64,000 bases of DNA from the NCBI RefSeq assembly GCF_026619435.1, contig NZ_JAOVZQ010000001.1, positions 2,735,501 through 2,799,500 of the forward strand. The letters run 5' to 3'. Made by a program: the position numbers and the translations under genes. Below are positions 54,712 through 64,000 of this stretch, in pieces. Numbering within the stretch: position 1 is the stretch's first letter; each line of letters opens with the position of its first letter. The stretch comes from Hoeflea ulvae. GTDB taxonomy: Bacteria > Pseudomonadota > Alphaproteobacteria > Rhizobiales > Rhizobiaceae. The notes beneath the pieces are model-generated. The model saw nothing but the letters and a program-made list of their open reading frames with translations, was not told the origin of the DNA and did no database searches.

Positions 54712-57138
54712 CTATGCGTGCAGACCGAGTTTCTCGCCGACGGTCCACAGCCGCCAGGCATCATGCGGCATCTGGATGTGACCGGCGCCGAGGAAGGCAT
54801 AGGCATCGTTTACGGCGTTGGAGAAGCAGGGCACACCGCCGACATGGGGGCTTTCACCCACGCCCTTGGCGCCGATCGGATGGTGCGGCGAAGGTGTGAC
54901 GGTGTGGTCGGTTTCCCAGTGCGGCGTCTCGACGGCGGTTGGCAGGAAGAAATCCATGAACGACGCGCCCATGACATTGCCCTGCTCGTCGTAGCGGATT
55001 TCCTGGCCCATGGCGCAGGCAAAGGCCTCGGTCAGACCGCCATGCACCTGGCCCTCGATGATCATCGGGTTGATGCGGGTGCCGCAATCATCAAGCGCAT
55101 AGAAACGCCGCGTCTTGGCAACGCCGGTGTCCACATCGATGTCCATGACGCAGAAGTAGGCGCCGAACGGATAGGTCATGTTCGGCGGTTCGTAGTAATT
55201 GACCGCCTCCAGACCTGGCTCCATGTTTGGCGGCGGGCTGTTGTAGGCAGCCCAGGCGATTTCCTTCATGGTCTTGAACTTCTCCGGCAATCCCTTGACC
55301 CGGAACCGGTCCACATCCCATTCGAGATCGCCCTCATGCACTTCCATCATGTGGGCGGCGATCATCTGGGCTTTTGCCTTGATCTTGCGGGCAGCCACCG
55401 CCGTCGCCGCGCCGGCAACAGGAGTCGAACGCGAGCCGTAGGTGCCAAGACCATAGGGTGCTGTGTCGGTGTTGCCTTCCTCGATCATGATGTCGTCGGC
55501 GGGGATGCCAATTTCGGTGGCGATGATCTGGGCGTAGGTGGTTTCGTGGCCCTGACCCTGGCTCTTGGTGCCCATGCGGGCAATCACCGATCCGGTCGGG
55601 TGAATGCGGATTTCGGCCGAATCAAACATGGCGATGCCGAGAATGTCGCAGTTCTTGGCAGGTCCTGCTCCCACGATCTCGGTGAAGAACGAGATGCCGA
55701 TCCCCATCAGTTCGCGGGTTTCGCCGCGCTTGAACGCCTCGCGTTTTTCCGCTTGTTCTTCGCGCAACTCCTTGTAGCCGATGGTGTCCATCGCCTTCTT
55801 CATGGCGGTGTGATAGTCGCCGCTGTCATATTCCCAGCCGAGAGCCGACTGGTAGGGGAACTGCTCTGGCTTGATGAAGTTCTTGATGCGCAGTTCAGCC
55901 GCATCCATGCCGAGCTTCTGCGCCAGCAATTCCACCGCGCGCTCGATGGCGAACACCGCTTCGGTGACGCGGAACGAGCAGCGATAGGCAACTCCGCCCG
56001 AGGCCTTGTTGGTGTAGACACCGTCGACCGCCAGATGTGCCGTCGGGATGTCATAGGACCCGGTGCAGATGTTCATGAAGCCTGCCGGCCATTTCGAAGG
56101 GTCGGCGCAGGCGTCAAAAGCGCCGTGATCGGCCAGCACATGCACGCGCATGGCCTGGATCTTGCCGTCCCTGGTGGCGGCGAGTTCGGTGGTCATGTGA
56201 TAGTCGCGGGCAAAGGATGTTGTGGAGAGGTTCTCCATCCGGTCCTCGACCCATTTGACCGGCACGCCGAGCACGATGGAGCCGACAACCGAGCAGACAT
56301 AGCCGGCATAAGCACCGACCTTGTTGCCAAAGCCGCCGCCGATATCGGGCGCGATGACGTGGATCTTGTGTTCGGGCAGGCCCGAAATCAGCGACACCAC
56401 GGTGCGTATCACGTGCGGCGCACTGGAACGTGCCCCACAATGTCAGCTCACCCTTGACCTTGTCGAAGGACGCCACCGACTGGCAGGTTTCCAGCGGCGA
56501 GGGATGGGTGCGGTGATCGACCAGCATTTCCTTGATGGTCACATCGGCATTGGCGAAGACCGCGTCTGTCTCTTCCTTGTCGCCGATCTTCCATTCGAAA
56601 ATGTGGTTGGGATGTTTGCGCGGGCCGTGCGCACCTTCCATCTTGTCCTGGATGTCTTCGCGTAGGATCGGCGCATCCTCGTCCATCGACCTGAACGGAT
56701 CGACAATGCAGGGCAGCGCCTCGTAATCGACATCGACCAGTTCGGTGGCGTCGGAGGCGATATAGCGGTCTTCGGCAATGACGAAGGCCACTTCCTGGTT
56801 CTGGAACAGCACCTTATCCTCGGCCAGAACCGCCTGCACGTCACCGGCCAGTGTCGGCATGTAATGCAGGCCCAGCGGCTTGAGATCGGCGGCAGTTAGC
56901 ACGGCCACGACACCCCGCAAGGCCTTGGCGCGGCTGGTGTCGATGCTCTTGATCCGTGCATGGGCGTGCGGCGAGCGAACAAAATCGCCAAACAGCATGC
57001 CGGGCAATTTCAGGTCATCGACATAGCTGCCCTTGCCTTGCGTGAAGCGAACGTCTTCGACCCGCTTGCGCTTGCAGCCCATGCCCTGGAGTTTTTCGGT
57101 GCGCTCGGCGCGGTCCTGATCAATCTTGGTCTGGTCGT

Positions 57139-57142
<4 letters not shown>
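54712..57142 (-). pseudogene. coxL: Form I CO dehydrogenase large subunit with a single-base insertion
   Basis: Read from ATG 57142, the frame is normal for 240 residues to LTLWGTFQ, then breaks at base 56422 (an extra A on the + strand). Removing it continues as APHVIRTVVSLISG and runs to the TAG at 54712-54714. The corrected protein is 809 residues, the length of the Oligotropha carboxidovorans CoxL. The form I signature AYRCSFR (55969-55989) then puts the copper-binding Cys at 388, and the KGVGES Glu at 763, the numbers of the studied enzyme. The molybdenum-copper subunit oxidises CO to CO2. As read, the protein would be cut off without an active site. Its ATG overlaps the coxS stop. Confidence 0.93.
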
Positions 57143-57639
<497 letters not shown>

Positions 57640-57652
57640 TGCAATTTCCCCC

Positions 57653-58519
57653 TCAAGCTCTGGCGCGGGACTGGGCCCGCTCGACTGCGCGCCGCAGCAT
57701 GACGCCTGCCATCTTGGTGCGATACTCCGCCGGCCCGCGCATGTCGGATGCCGGATTGGTGATCGCTTCGGCAGCGGCCACGGCGGCGTCCACCGATGAC
57801 TTGTCGAGGCTGGTGCCGATGAGAAGCTCTGCAGCATCGGAGGCCCAGAGCGGGGTTTCGGAGACATTGGTCAGGCCGATGGAAACGCTGGCGCACGTGT
57901 TGCCCGCCATGGTGAGCACCACGGCTGCCGCGGCGGTGGCGTAGTCGCCGACCTTGCGCTTGAGTTTCTCATAGGCATAGCCATGGCCCGGGGGAGGAAT
58001 GGGAATGCGCACCGCGGTCAGGATCTCGCCCGGCTCCAGCAAGGTGTAATAGGCGCCCTGGTAGAAGTCGCGGGCGGCGATGTCGCGGCTGCCATCGGGG
58101 CCGGAGACCGCATAGCTGGCGCCCAGGCACATCATCAGCGCCGGCATGTCGTTGCCCGGATCACCATTGGCGACATTGCCGCCGAAGGTGCCCTTGTAGC
58201 GGATCTGCGGATCGGCGATCAGCCGCGAGGTTTCGGCGATGATCGGAATGTGGCGCGAGAGCGTGTCCGAGGTGATCAGCTCGAACTGCGTGGTCATGGC
58301 GCCGATGATGATGTCGTCGCCCTCGACCGTGATGCCCTTGAGAGTGCCGATGCCGGACAGGTCGACAAGATGTTCCGGCGAAGCCAGCCGGGTCTTCATC
58401 AAGGGGATCAGGCTGTGACCGCCGGCCAGAATGCTGGCTTCCTCGCCCAGCTTCGCAAGCAGCCCCACAGCATCCTCGATCGTTGCGGGTCGGTGATAGT
58501 CAAATGCGCCAGGTATCAT
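57653..58519 (-). CDS. coxM: CO dehydrogenase medium (FAD) subunit
   Basis: 288 residues. FAD-binding motifs are AGGHS at 32-36 and, further on, [16 protein letters not shown] (about 109-124). The C-terminal CO dehydrogenase flavoprotein domain follows. It takes electrons from CoxS and passes them to the quinone pool. ATG 58519 ([11 protein letters not shown]) is the conserved start with GGAGG upstream; the frame is open further upstream without similarity. It is the first structural gene of the cluster. Confidence 0.95.
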   Translation of the reverse strand: MIPGAFDYHRPATIEDAVGLLAKLGEEASILAGGHSLIPLMKTRLASPEHLVDLSGIGTLKGITVEGDDIIIGAMTTQFELITSDTLSRHIPIIAETSRLIADPQIRYKGTFGGNVANGDPGNDMPALMMCLGASYAVSGPDGSRDIAARDFYQGAYYTLLEPGEILTAVRIPIPPPGHGYAYEKLKRKVGDYATAAAAVVLTMAGNTCASVSIGLTNVSETPLWASDAAELLIGTSLDKSSVDAAVAAAEAITNPASDMRGPAEYRTKMAGVMLRRAVERAQSRARA

Positions 58520-58667
58520 TCCAGCTCCTCCCAAAGCTTGGCAGATCAAAACCCGATCACCCAACAAGCCCCAAAGCCCGTGTTGCGATCCGTCTGCTCC
58601 AATTCCTACATGAGAGGCTATTGGCGTCATGGGAAACAGCCGGCCGTGCATGAAAAGCCCGGATTTT

Positions 58668-58712
58668 CACGAATTGCCGTCTGTTCGCACGAACTGCGTC
58701 AATAATATTGAC
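58668..58712 (-). promoter_or_regulatory. Direct repeats upstream of coxM (candidate LytTR sites)
   Basis: On the coxM strand GCAGTTCGTG (58697-58688) and GCAATTCGTG (58677-58668) are 9 of 10 identical and start 20 bases apart, the spacing of about two helical turns seen for LytTR proteins. Just upstream is a 7-bp palindrome with a single central base, GTCAATA-A-TATTGAC (58698-58712). The neighbouring CoxC-like protein has a LytTR domain. Its binding here is inferred. Confidence 0.5.
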
Positions 58713-58719
58713 CTAAATA

Positions 58720-59907
58720 TCATGCAACGCCGGAATGTCTGCGCGCCTGGTGGGCGGCCAGTTCCTGCCGCAGCTCGGCCACGCGCGCGCGGCTGATCGG
58801 CACCGACCGGCGGACCGGCGAATCCAGTTCCGCAACCGCCGCATCGCCGGATTTCCTGACCTGGCCGACATGCGCCAGATTGACGATATAGCTGCGATGG
58901 GTGCGGTAGAAGGCCGGTTTCGGTAGGCGCTCGAAGATCTCGGAGATCGAAAGCGTGCAGAAAAGATCGTCGCGGCCATTGAAAACATAGGTGTAATGGG
59001 CGTTGGCATGGACCGAGACCACATCGCTGGCGGCGATGTGGAACCGGTTCCCGTTCTTTTCGATCGGCAGCAGTTTGACAGAATCACTCGGCGGTTCAGC
59101 GCCGGCCGCAGCATCCGCCGCTGGCGCCGGTTCCGAGAACCCGGTGTCAGTAAAATCGTCAAAGTTGCCGTCAGCGTCCTTCGGGCCGGCGCTGTCGCGG
59201 TCGGAATGTTTTCGCTTCGGCACCAGCGTCAGCATGAAGATGCCGGAGATCGCAAAGGCCACGACGCTGACGATCACCGCAAGGGTGTCGCTGGAAATGA
59301 ACGAGGTTGCAGCGCTTGATCCCGACAGCGAAAAGTCGAATCGCGTGCCGGCCATCGCGGTGTAGTGCATCCCCGACACCGCACAGCCCAGAAAGCTTGC
59401 GCACAGGAACAGCGGCGGCCGCCGCGCTGCCGAAAAGGCCAGCCACAGGGCCAGGCCGGAGGCGGTCACGGCGATGAGGAAGCTGCCCGTGACATAGGCC
59501 GGATCATAGCTGATCCGGGCGCTGGCATTGAGCGCGATCATGCCGACATAATGCATGGTCGCAATGCCGAGCCCCATCACGCCGGCTGCGACGGCCAGCA
59601 GATGGTTTGACCGCAGGCTCGCCAGATAGACGGCGATGCCGACCACCAGCACGCACAACAGCAGCGACACCAGGGTCGGCAGCACCAGATAGTCGACCTG
59701 GGCGGCCATGCCCATCGACAGCATGCCGATGAAATGCATGCTCCAGATGCCGACCGACAGCGTGATTGCCGAGGCCGCGATCAGAAAGCGGCGGTGCAGC
59801 GCAAAGGCGCCGGAGATGCGCAGCGCAAGATACAGGCCGACATAGCTGGCCTGGATGGCCACGATCACCGACAGCGCAACAAGATAATGATTGTGACCCG
59901 ATGGCAT
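58720..59907 (-). CDS. coxC: CoxC-like MHYT sensor with LytTR DNA-binding domain
   Basis: 395 residues. Seven membrane helices (about 8-235) carry the three MHYT-type motifs: MHFIGM, MHYVGM and MHYTAM. These were proposed to hold copper and sense O2, CO or NO. After an acidic, low-complexity linker (about 240-290) comes a LytTR domain (about 295-385; VSVHANAHYTYVF, FYRTHRSYIVNL). Oligotropha CoxC and CoxH have the same architecture. It lies directly upstream of coxM on the same strand, and there are paired repeats before coxM. A GTG one codon earlier (59910) could also start it. Confidence 0.9.
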   Translation of the reverse strand: MPSGHNHYLVALSVIVAIQASYVGLYLALRISGAFALHRRFLIAASAITLSVGIWSMHFIGMLSMGMAAQVDYLVLPTLVSLLLCVLVVGIAVYLASLRSNHLLAVAAGVMGLGIATMHYVGMIALNASARISYDPAYVTGSFLIAVTASGLALWLAFSAARRPPLFLCASFLGCAVSGMHYTAMAGTRFDFSLSGSSAATSFISSDTLAVIVSVVAFAISGIFMLTLVPKRKHSDRDSAGPKDADGNFDDFTDTGFSEPAPAADAAAGAEPPSDSVKLLPIEKNGNRFHIAASDVVSVHANAHYTYVFNGRDDLFCTLSISEIFERLPKPAFYRTHRSYIVNLAHVGQVRKSGDAAVAELDSPVRRSVPISRARVAELRQELAAHQARRHSGVA

Positions 59908-60125
59908 CACGGGGCTGCCTCGTCAGTCTGGCGGGTCGATTCCTGGCTCATCGCGGTAGGCTAGCATAATAGTTTCGCGCATTTCCATCGGGTCGGTTGG
60001 GCAGAGGCACAGGACCGCGGCCAGATGCCGGCCTGAGGACAATGCGGTTGTAACATGGGCAAAACAGGATCAACATCGGGGATCGAAACGGGGCGCGGCC
60101 ACACACGCCAGCGATGGAGAGCGGG

Positions 60126-61616
60126 ATGGAACAGCATAAGACGCCAGGCGTTTATATCACCGAGGAGAATGCATTTCCCAATTCCGTGGTGGAAGTGCCG
60201 ACCGCTGTGCCGGCTTTCATCGGCTATACCGAAACAACCAAATGCGGCGGCGCGGATCTTGTCAATGTGCCCACGCGCGTGTCCTCGATGGCGGAGTTCG
60301 AGCAGATATTCGGCGGGCAGCCGAAGCTGCTGTTCCTGCCCGGATCGGAGGAGGGCGGCGCGGACTGGCAATTGGTGGCGCACAGTCATTTCCTGCTGTA
60401 TTATTCCATGCGCCTGTTCTTCTACAATGGCGGCGGCCCCTGCTGGATCGTCTCGGTGGGCGATTATGGCAGCGCTGATGCGCCCGTCATCAAGAGCGCT
60501 CGCCATTTCGAGGCGGCATGGCCGGCATTGTCGAGGCAGGTAGAGCCGACCATCGTGGTTGTGCCCGACGCGGTTCTGTTGCCTCTCGACGACCATGCCG
60601 CTGTCTCCAATGCCGCCTTGCAGCATTGCGCTGATCTGCGTGACCGGATCGCCATCCTTGATGTGTACAACGGCGATCGCAGGCGCACGCGTGACGCGGA
60701 GGACGTGATTTCCGGCAGCAACGGGTTCCGTCAACAGATCCGGAGCGAGCAGCCGAGCTTCGGGGCCGCCTATTATCCCTGGCTCAAGACCAGTGTGGTC
60801 GGGCTGGACGAACTGAATTACACCAATCTGACTGCCGATGGCCGCGCGCGATTGCTCGACATGATCAAAGCCGCGTCGATTGCGGAACCGGGCAACCGGG
60901 AGAGTGCGCCGCAAATGATTTTTGATCTTGTGTCGAATTTGAAAGACGAAAAAGCTTTGTCATTGGCCCAAACGCACCAGGCACTGCTGCAAGCAAGCCG
61001 CGTTTATCAAAAGGTCGTCACTGACATGCTTGAGATTGTGAATGTCATGCCGCCCAGCGCAGCAATGGCGGGCATATTGGCTTCCATCGACAATACACAG
61101 GGTGTGTTTTGTGCTCCGGCCAACACCGGCATCGTCTCGGCGTCGCCAGTGGTACCGATTTCGGACGCGGATCAGGAGGATCTGAACACCCCGCTCGACG
61201 GCAAGTCGGTCAACGCCATTCGCACATTTTTCGGGCGCGGCGTTCTGGTGTGGGGTGCACGAACGCTCGATGGCAACAGCCAGGATTGGCGCTACATCAA
61301 TGTGCGCCGCACGATGATCATGCTGGAGCAGTCGATCAGGCTTGCCACCGAGGCCTATGCCTTTCAAAGCAATGATGCCGGCACGTGGAGATCAGTCAAA
61401 ACCATGATCGAGAATTTTCTGTCCGGTCAGTGGAAGCGAGGCGCGCTGGCAGGCGCAACCCCCGCAGATGCCTTCCAGGTCAGTGTAGGCCTCGACCCGG
61501 ACATGACCGCCACCGACAGTTCCGGCGGCTTCATGCAGGTGACGGTGAAACTGGCAATCGTGCGCCCAGCAGAGTTCATCATCCTGAGCTTCCAGCAGAA
61601 AATGCTGACTTCCTGA
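60126..61616 (+). CDS. Phage-type contractile tail sheath protein (solitary)
   Basis: About 496 residues. The start HKTPGVYITEENAFPNSVVE (about 3-22) and TAVPAFIGYTE are typical of tail sheath proteins of Myoviridae, R-pyocins and extracellular contractile injection systems. The C-terminal sheath region (about 380-490) includes FFGRGVLVWGARTL, DWRYINVRRTMIMLE and FLSGQWKRGAL. No tube, baseplate, spike or AAA+ ATPase gene adjoins it: coxC is on one side and tRNA-Ser on the other. It may be a remnant of a larger element, or a sheath-family protein with its own job. ATG 60126 follows GGAGAGCGGG; ATG 60114 is less likely. Confidence 0.87.
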   Translation: MEQHKTPGVYITEENAFPNSVVEVPTAVPAFIGYTETTKCGGADLVNVPTRVSSMAEFEQIFGGQPKLLFLPGSEEGGADWQLVAHSHFLLYYSMRLFFYNGGGPCWIVSVGDYGSADAPVIKSARHFEAAWPALSRQVEPTIVVVPDAVLLPLDDHAAVSNAALQHCADLRDRIAILDVYNGDRRRTRDAEDVISGSNGFRQQIRSEQPSFGAAYYPWLKTSVVGLDELNYTNLTADGRARLLDMIKAASIAEPGNRESAPQMIFDLVSNLKDEKALSLAQTHQALLQASRVYQKVVTDMLEIVNVMPPSAAMAGILASIDNTQGVFCAPANTGIVSASPVVPISDADQEDLNTPLDGKSVNAIRTFFGRGVLVWGARTLDGNSQDWRYINVRRTMIMLEQSIRLATEAYAFQSNDAGTWRSVKTMIENFLSGQWKRGALAGATPADAFQVSVGLDPDMTATDSSGGFMQVTVKLAIVRPAEFIILSFQQKMLTS

Positions 61617-61840
61617 CAGGGGCATGTCTGCGACAGGCAGCAAGTGCGGCCGCAGCAGGGCAGGGCAATGCCCTCCGCTGCAGCTCCCTGCCAGCCTGTG
61701 GTACACCGGCCCGGCCCGGCCCGGGATCTCGCTGTGGCAACCCAAAAGCTCGACACCCGCCGGTGCGCGCGACATGTCCCCGACGCGCCTGCCGATGGAT
61801 GCGTATTCGCAAAGCCAGATAGGTGTGCAAATCGGTGAAA

Positions 61841-61930
61841 TGGCGGAGGGGGTGGGATTCGAACCCACGGTACGGTCTCCCGCACGCCGGTTTTCAAGAC
61901 CGGTGCCTTAAACCGCTCGGCCACCCCTCC
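61841..61930 (-). tRNA. tRNA-Ser (anticodon UGA)
   Basis: The minus strand folds as a class II tRNA: acceptor GGAGGGG (61930-61924) pairs with CCCCTCC (61851-61845), discriminator G and an encoded CCA (61843-61841). The anticodon loop reads CTTGAAA with anticodon TGA, a long variable arm follows (GCGGGAGACCG), and the T arm is GGGTTCGAATCCC. It reads UCA and, by wobble, UCG-type serine codons. Confidence 0.97.
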
Positions 61931-62327
61931 GGGGATCGGGACCAGTGTCATCCGGCAACGCCTGGTCTGGCGTCGCGGCGGTTGTTGGCCCCATTGCGGT
62001 TGGCGGCTTTTATCTCTGCATCGCGCGCGGCGTCAACTGGTTTCGTCATCAGGTCCCGCCATGCCTGCCTGTCGAGTTGATCGCCAAGCGGCGGATCAAA
62101 ACGGCACAGGCCACGCCGCATCGCTCTCGGCGGGGCGGGCGGACAGGGGGAAGGCGGCAGCGACAGGCAGCCCTCCTTCGACGCGCTGGCACTGGTGCGG
62201 CGTCCGGGCGGCGCGGCGGAACCTGTTGCCGGCCGAATGCCGGTTCCGCCACGAAATCCTGTCCGTGATGAAACCAAAGCGGTTCTGCATGCGTATTGCT
62301 GTCAATGCATCGAGATGGAGACATGGC
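61931..62327. other. Gene-free region between tRNA-Ser and the secreted-protein gene
   Basis: About 400 bases. Short open frames exist on both strands, as expected at this GC content, but none has a ribosome binding site together with recognisable protein character. The region must contain the tRNA promoter (leftward) and the promoter of the small secreted protein (rightward). I see no tail genes, integrase or att-like direct repeat of the tRNA 3' end. Confidence 0.4.
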
Positions 62328-62723
62328 ATGTTGAAGAAAATCACCGCGTTCGGCCTTGGCGCAGCTCTCTGTGTGGCCATGGCGCCGGCGGCCCTGGGCG
62401 CCGACTGGCTGGCAGGCGCCGAGCTCAAGGGCTTTGTCAATGGCAAGCGGGTCTATCTCGCCACCCCGTTCGGCGGAGAATTCCCGCTCAACTACCAGCC
62501 CTCCGGCGTGGTCAGCGGCGACGGCACCTCGCTCGGGCTCGGCAAGTTCCTGGCGCCCAAGGAGAACGGCCGCTGGTGGGTGAAGGGCGAGAACCTGTGC
62601 CAGCAATGGCCGACCTGGTATGACGGCAAGGCCACCTGCTTCCGAATCGAGAAGACCGGTGACCAGTCGCTGAACTGGGTCCGCGACGACGGCCGCCGCG
62701 GCAAGGCCCGAATTGACGGCTAG
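62328..62723 (+). CDS. Small secreted protein, DUF995-like
   Basis: 131 residues with a signal peptide (MLKKITAFGLGAALCVAMAPAALGA, about 25). The mature part has repeated aromatic and Gly turns and two cysteines: LKGFVNGKRVYLATP, GRWWVKGENLCQQWP, YDGKATCFRIEKTG. This pattern resembles DUF995-type secreted proteins of alphaproteobacteria, whose function is unknown; the assignment is tentative. The ATG lies 7 bases after GGAG (62317-62320). Confidence 0.65.
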   Translation: MLKKITAFGLGAALCVAMAPAALGADWLAGAELKGFVNGKRVYLATPFGGEFPLNYQPSGVVSGDGTSLGLGKFLAPKENGRWWVKGENLCQQWPTWYDGKATCFRIEKTGDQSLNWVRDDGRRGKARIDG

Positions 62724-62854
62724 AATTCAGTCTTTGTTTACCATAAGGCTGGCTATGACGGGCTCAGAATGACCCGTAACGCAATTTTGCCATTTTGCCG
62801 GGCGATCTAAACCTTCGATTAGGACATCGGACGCATGGATTGAAGGGGACGGCT

Positions 62855-63919
62855 TTGCAGGGGACTTACTGCCAGGCCACAGTGGCGACAGCCGGATCGA
62901 GTAGCGGTGTGGGACACAAATTGATCTACCAAGCCGGAACAGGGCTGCGCGTTGCTGCCCGCATCACTGTGCTCGCGGTTCTGGCGCTGGGGCTCGCCGG
63001 CTGCGGTTCGACCTCCAAGACCAAGTCGAAATCCCAGCCCTCGCATATCAACACGAAGACGAAATTCTCGGTCTCCGAATATGGCGTGGCTGCAAGCCCG
63101 CGCATCACCACCGCCAAACGCCCGAAAAAGGGCGGCGGGCGCGCCTTTGTCGGCAAGCCCTACCGGGTGCGCGGCAAATGGTACAAGCCCCAGGAAGATC
63201 CGGATTATGACAAGGCGGGTCTGGCATCCTGGTACGGTCCGAATTTTCATGGCCGGCTCACCGCCAATGGCGAGATTTACGACCAGTTCCATCTGTCCGC
63301 CGCGCACCCGACCTTTCCGCTGCCAAGCTATGCACGGGTGACCAACAAGAAGAACGGCAATTCGGTCATTGTCCGCGTCAATGACCGCGGGCCTTACGCA
63401 CATGGCCGGATCATCGACGTCTCCAATCAGGCGGCCGCATTGCTGGACATGAAGACCGAAGGCGTTGCCGCGGTCCGGGTCGAATATGTCGGCCGCGCTC
63501 CGGTCGAGGGTGACGACACCCGCTATCTGATGGCGAGCTACCGACCCGGCGGTTCCGGCGCGCCCGCCGAGGGCGTCATTGCCACCGGGGTGATGATGGC
63601 CATGAACGCGGTGGATTCGGCCTTGCCCGGCGTCGCCGGCATCGGCTCGGGACTTGTGCCGCCAGCCGGCGTCGCCTCGGCCCCGCAGCCGGCTCTGGCC
63701 AGCGCGGCATTTGCCTCGGTCACCGGTTTGCCGCCCGGTTTCGCTCTGCCCTCCATCGGCCCGGTTCTGCTCGACCGGCCGTCCTTCGGCACGCCGATGG
63801 CGGCGCTCGAAGATACTGATGGCCTGCGCGATGTCGGCATGGCGTTCTGGGGCGGACGCGTGGTTGCGCCGCAGCGGGCGTTTGACGTGGTGCTCGGGGG
63901 CCGCGCCGCAGAGCGCTGA
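62855..63919 (+). CDS. rlpA: RlpA-family septal ring lytic transglycosylase (lipoprotein)
   Basis: A lipobox, LAGC, follows a hydrophobic stretch (TVLAVLALGLAGC), so the mature protein is an outer-membrane lipoprotein. The double-psi beta-barrel RlpA domain is clear: ASWYGPNFHGRLTANGEIYD, LPSYARVTN and VRVNDRGPYAHGRIIDVS. RlpA cleaves glycan strands without stem peptides and helps daughter-cell separation. The C-terminal 130 residues are Ala/Gly/Pro-rich with no SPOR domain seen. The start is unsure: TTG 62855 has GAAGGGGA about 6 bases upstream, while GTG 62909 would give a shorter signal peptide. Confidence 0.85.
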   Translation: MQGTYCQATVATAGSSSGVGHKLIYQAGTGLRVAARITVLAVLALGLAGCGSTSKTKSKSQPSHINTKTKFSVSEYGVAASPRITTAKRPKKGGGRAFVGKPYRVRGKWYKPQEDPDYDKAGLASWYGPNFHGRLTANGEIYDQFHLSAAHPTFPLPSYARVTNKKNGNSVIVRVNDRGPYAHGRIIDVSNQAAALLDMKTEGVAAVRVEYVGRAPVEGDDTRYLMASYRPGGSGAPAEGVIATGVMMAMNAVDSALPGVAGIGSGLVPPAGVASAPQPALASAAFASVTGLPPGFALPSIGPVLLDRPSFGTPMAALEDTDGLRDVGMAFWGGRVVAPQRAFDVVLGGRAAER

Positions 63920-64000
63920 ATCTGCCGCTGGCAGCATTGCCCGCAGGCAGGGTCGCGGGGCCGGGCGAGAGCCGCCGGCGTGGCCGCCATTGTTCAATTG

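Noticed and set aside
54517-56457. 646-codon open frame antisense to coxL
   Set aside because: The minus strand matches CO dehydrogenase residue for residue at key sites; the + strand frame has no recognisable domain.
61624-61911. Small open frame running into tRNA-Ser
   Set aside because: It overlaps the tRNA on the opposite strand and contains a low-complexity GGCCC repeat; not a plausible protein.
60126-62327. Prophage or genomic island around the tail sheath gene
   Set aside because: No integrase, no other phage genes and no duplicated tRNA 3' end were seen, so only the single gene is claimed.
62049-62606. Leftward open frame antisense to the small secreted protein
   Set aside because: The + strand product has a proper signal peptide and ribosome binding site; the antisense frame has neither.

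Overview
This window looks like chromosome from a high-GC alphaproteobacterium of the Hyphomicrobiales (Rhizobiales), probably a Rhizobiaceae or Hoeflea-type marine or soil relative. The genus is a guess. The lineage rests on several genes together: phosphatidylcholine synthase (pcs), the C4-pathway 5-aminolevulinate synthase (hemA), an IalB-family protein, a gbpR/chvE/gguAB sugar-transport locus, a rhizobial-type heme uptake locus (hmuPSTUV, hmuQ) and a complete form I CO dehydrogenase cluster. I found no transposase, integrase, CRISPR array or rRNA. The only RNA gene is a tRNA-Ser(UGA).

Layout. 1-7.1 kb: housekeeping and envelope genes (signal-peptide fragment, IalB, hspQ, AEC permease, UbiH-like hydroxylase, a DUF2182-DUF1326 pair, pcs, qor). 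7.4-12.1 kb: a nucleoside-type (BMP/PnrA) ABC transporter. 12.2-18.4 kb: acyltransferase, a divergent polyamine pair (SpuC-like aminotransferase and gamma-glutamylputrescine-synthetase-like enzyme), hemA, and a BigR/SqrR-type two-cysteine ArsR regulator. 18.8-26.3 kb: alpha-2-macroglobulin plus penicillin-binding protein 1C. 26.3-36.6 kb: gbpR, chvE-gguA-gguB and four enzymes that together form the non-phosphorylative L-arabinose route to 2-oxoglutarate. 36.8-46.7 kb: heme uptake (heme oxygenase, TonB-ExbD-ExbD-ExbB, an unknown periplasmic protein, receptor; divergent hmuP-S-T-U-V). 46.7-50.6 kb: a small unassigned amino-acid-type catabolic group (PLP lyase, M24 peptidase, Lrp regulator, Asp/Glu racemase family). 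50.6-59.9 kb: cox cluster coxC-M-S-L-D-E-F-G-mocA. 60.1-61.9 kb: a solitary contractile tail sheath gene beside tRNA-Ser. 62.3-63.9 kb: a small secreted protein and RlpA.

How the genes work together. Sugar is bound by the ChvE-like protein, imported by GguAB and oxidised by the four downstream enzymes. Heme is captured by the outer-membrane receptor using TonB/ExbBD energy, crosses the inner membrane by HmuTUV, and is handled by HmuS and HmuQ. CO oxidation needs CoxMSL plus maturation by CoxDEFG and MocA, probably controlled by the MHYT-LytTR protein CoxC.

Two points stand out. First, three genes (pbpC, the 2-oxoglutarate semialdehyde dehydrogenase gene and coxL) each carry one single-base indel; correcting it gives an ordinary full-length protein. 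In coxL the corrected product is 809 residues with Cys388 and Glu763, the numbering of the studied Oligotropha enzyme. Second, one of the two ExbD proteins has Asn where the family has its proton-carrying membrane Asp, while its partner keeps the Asp.
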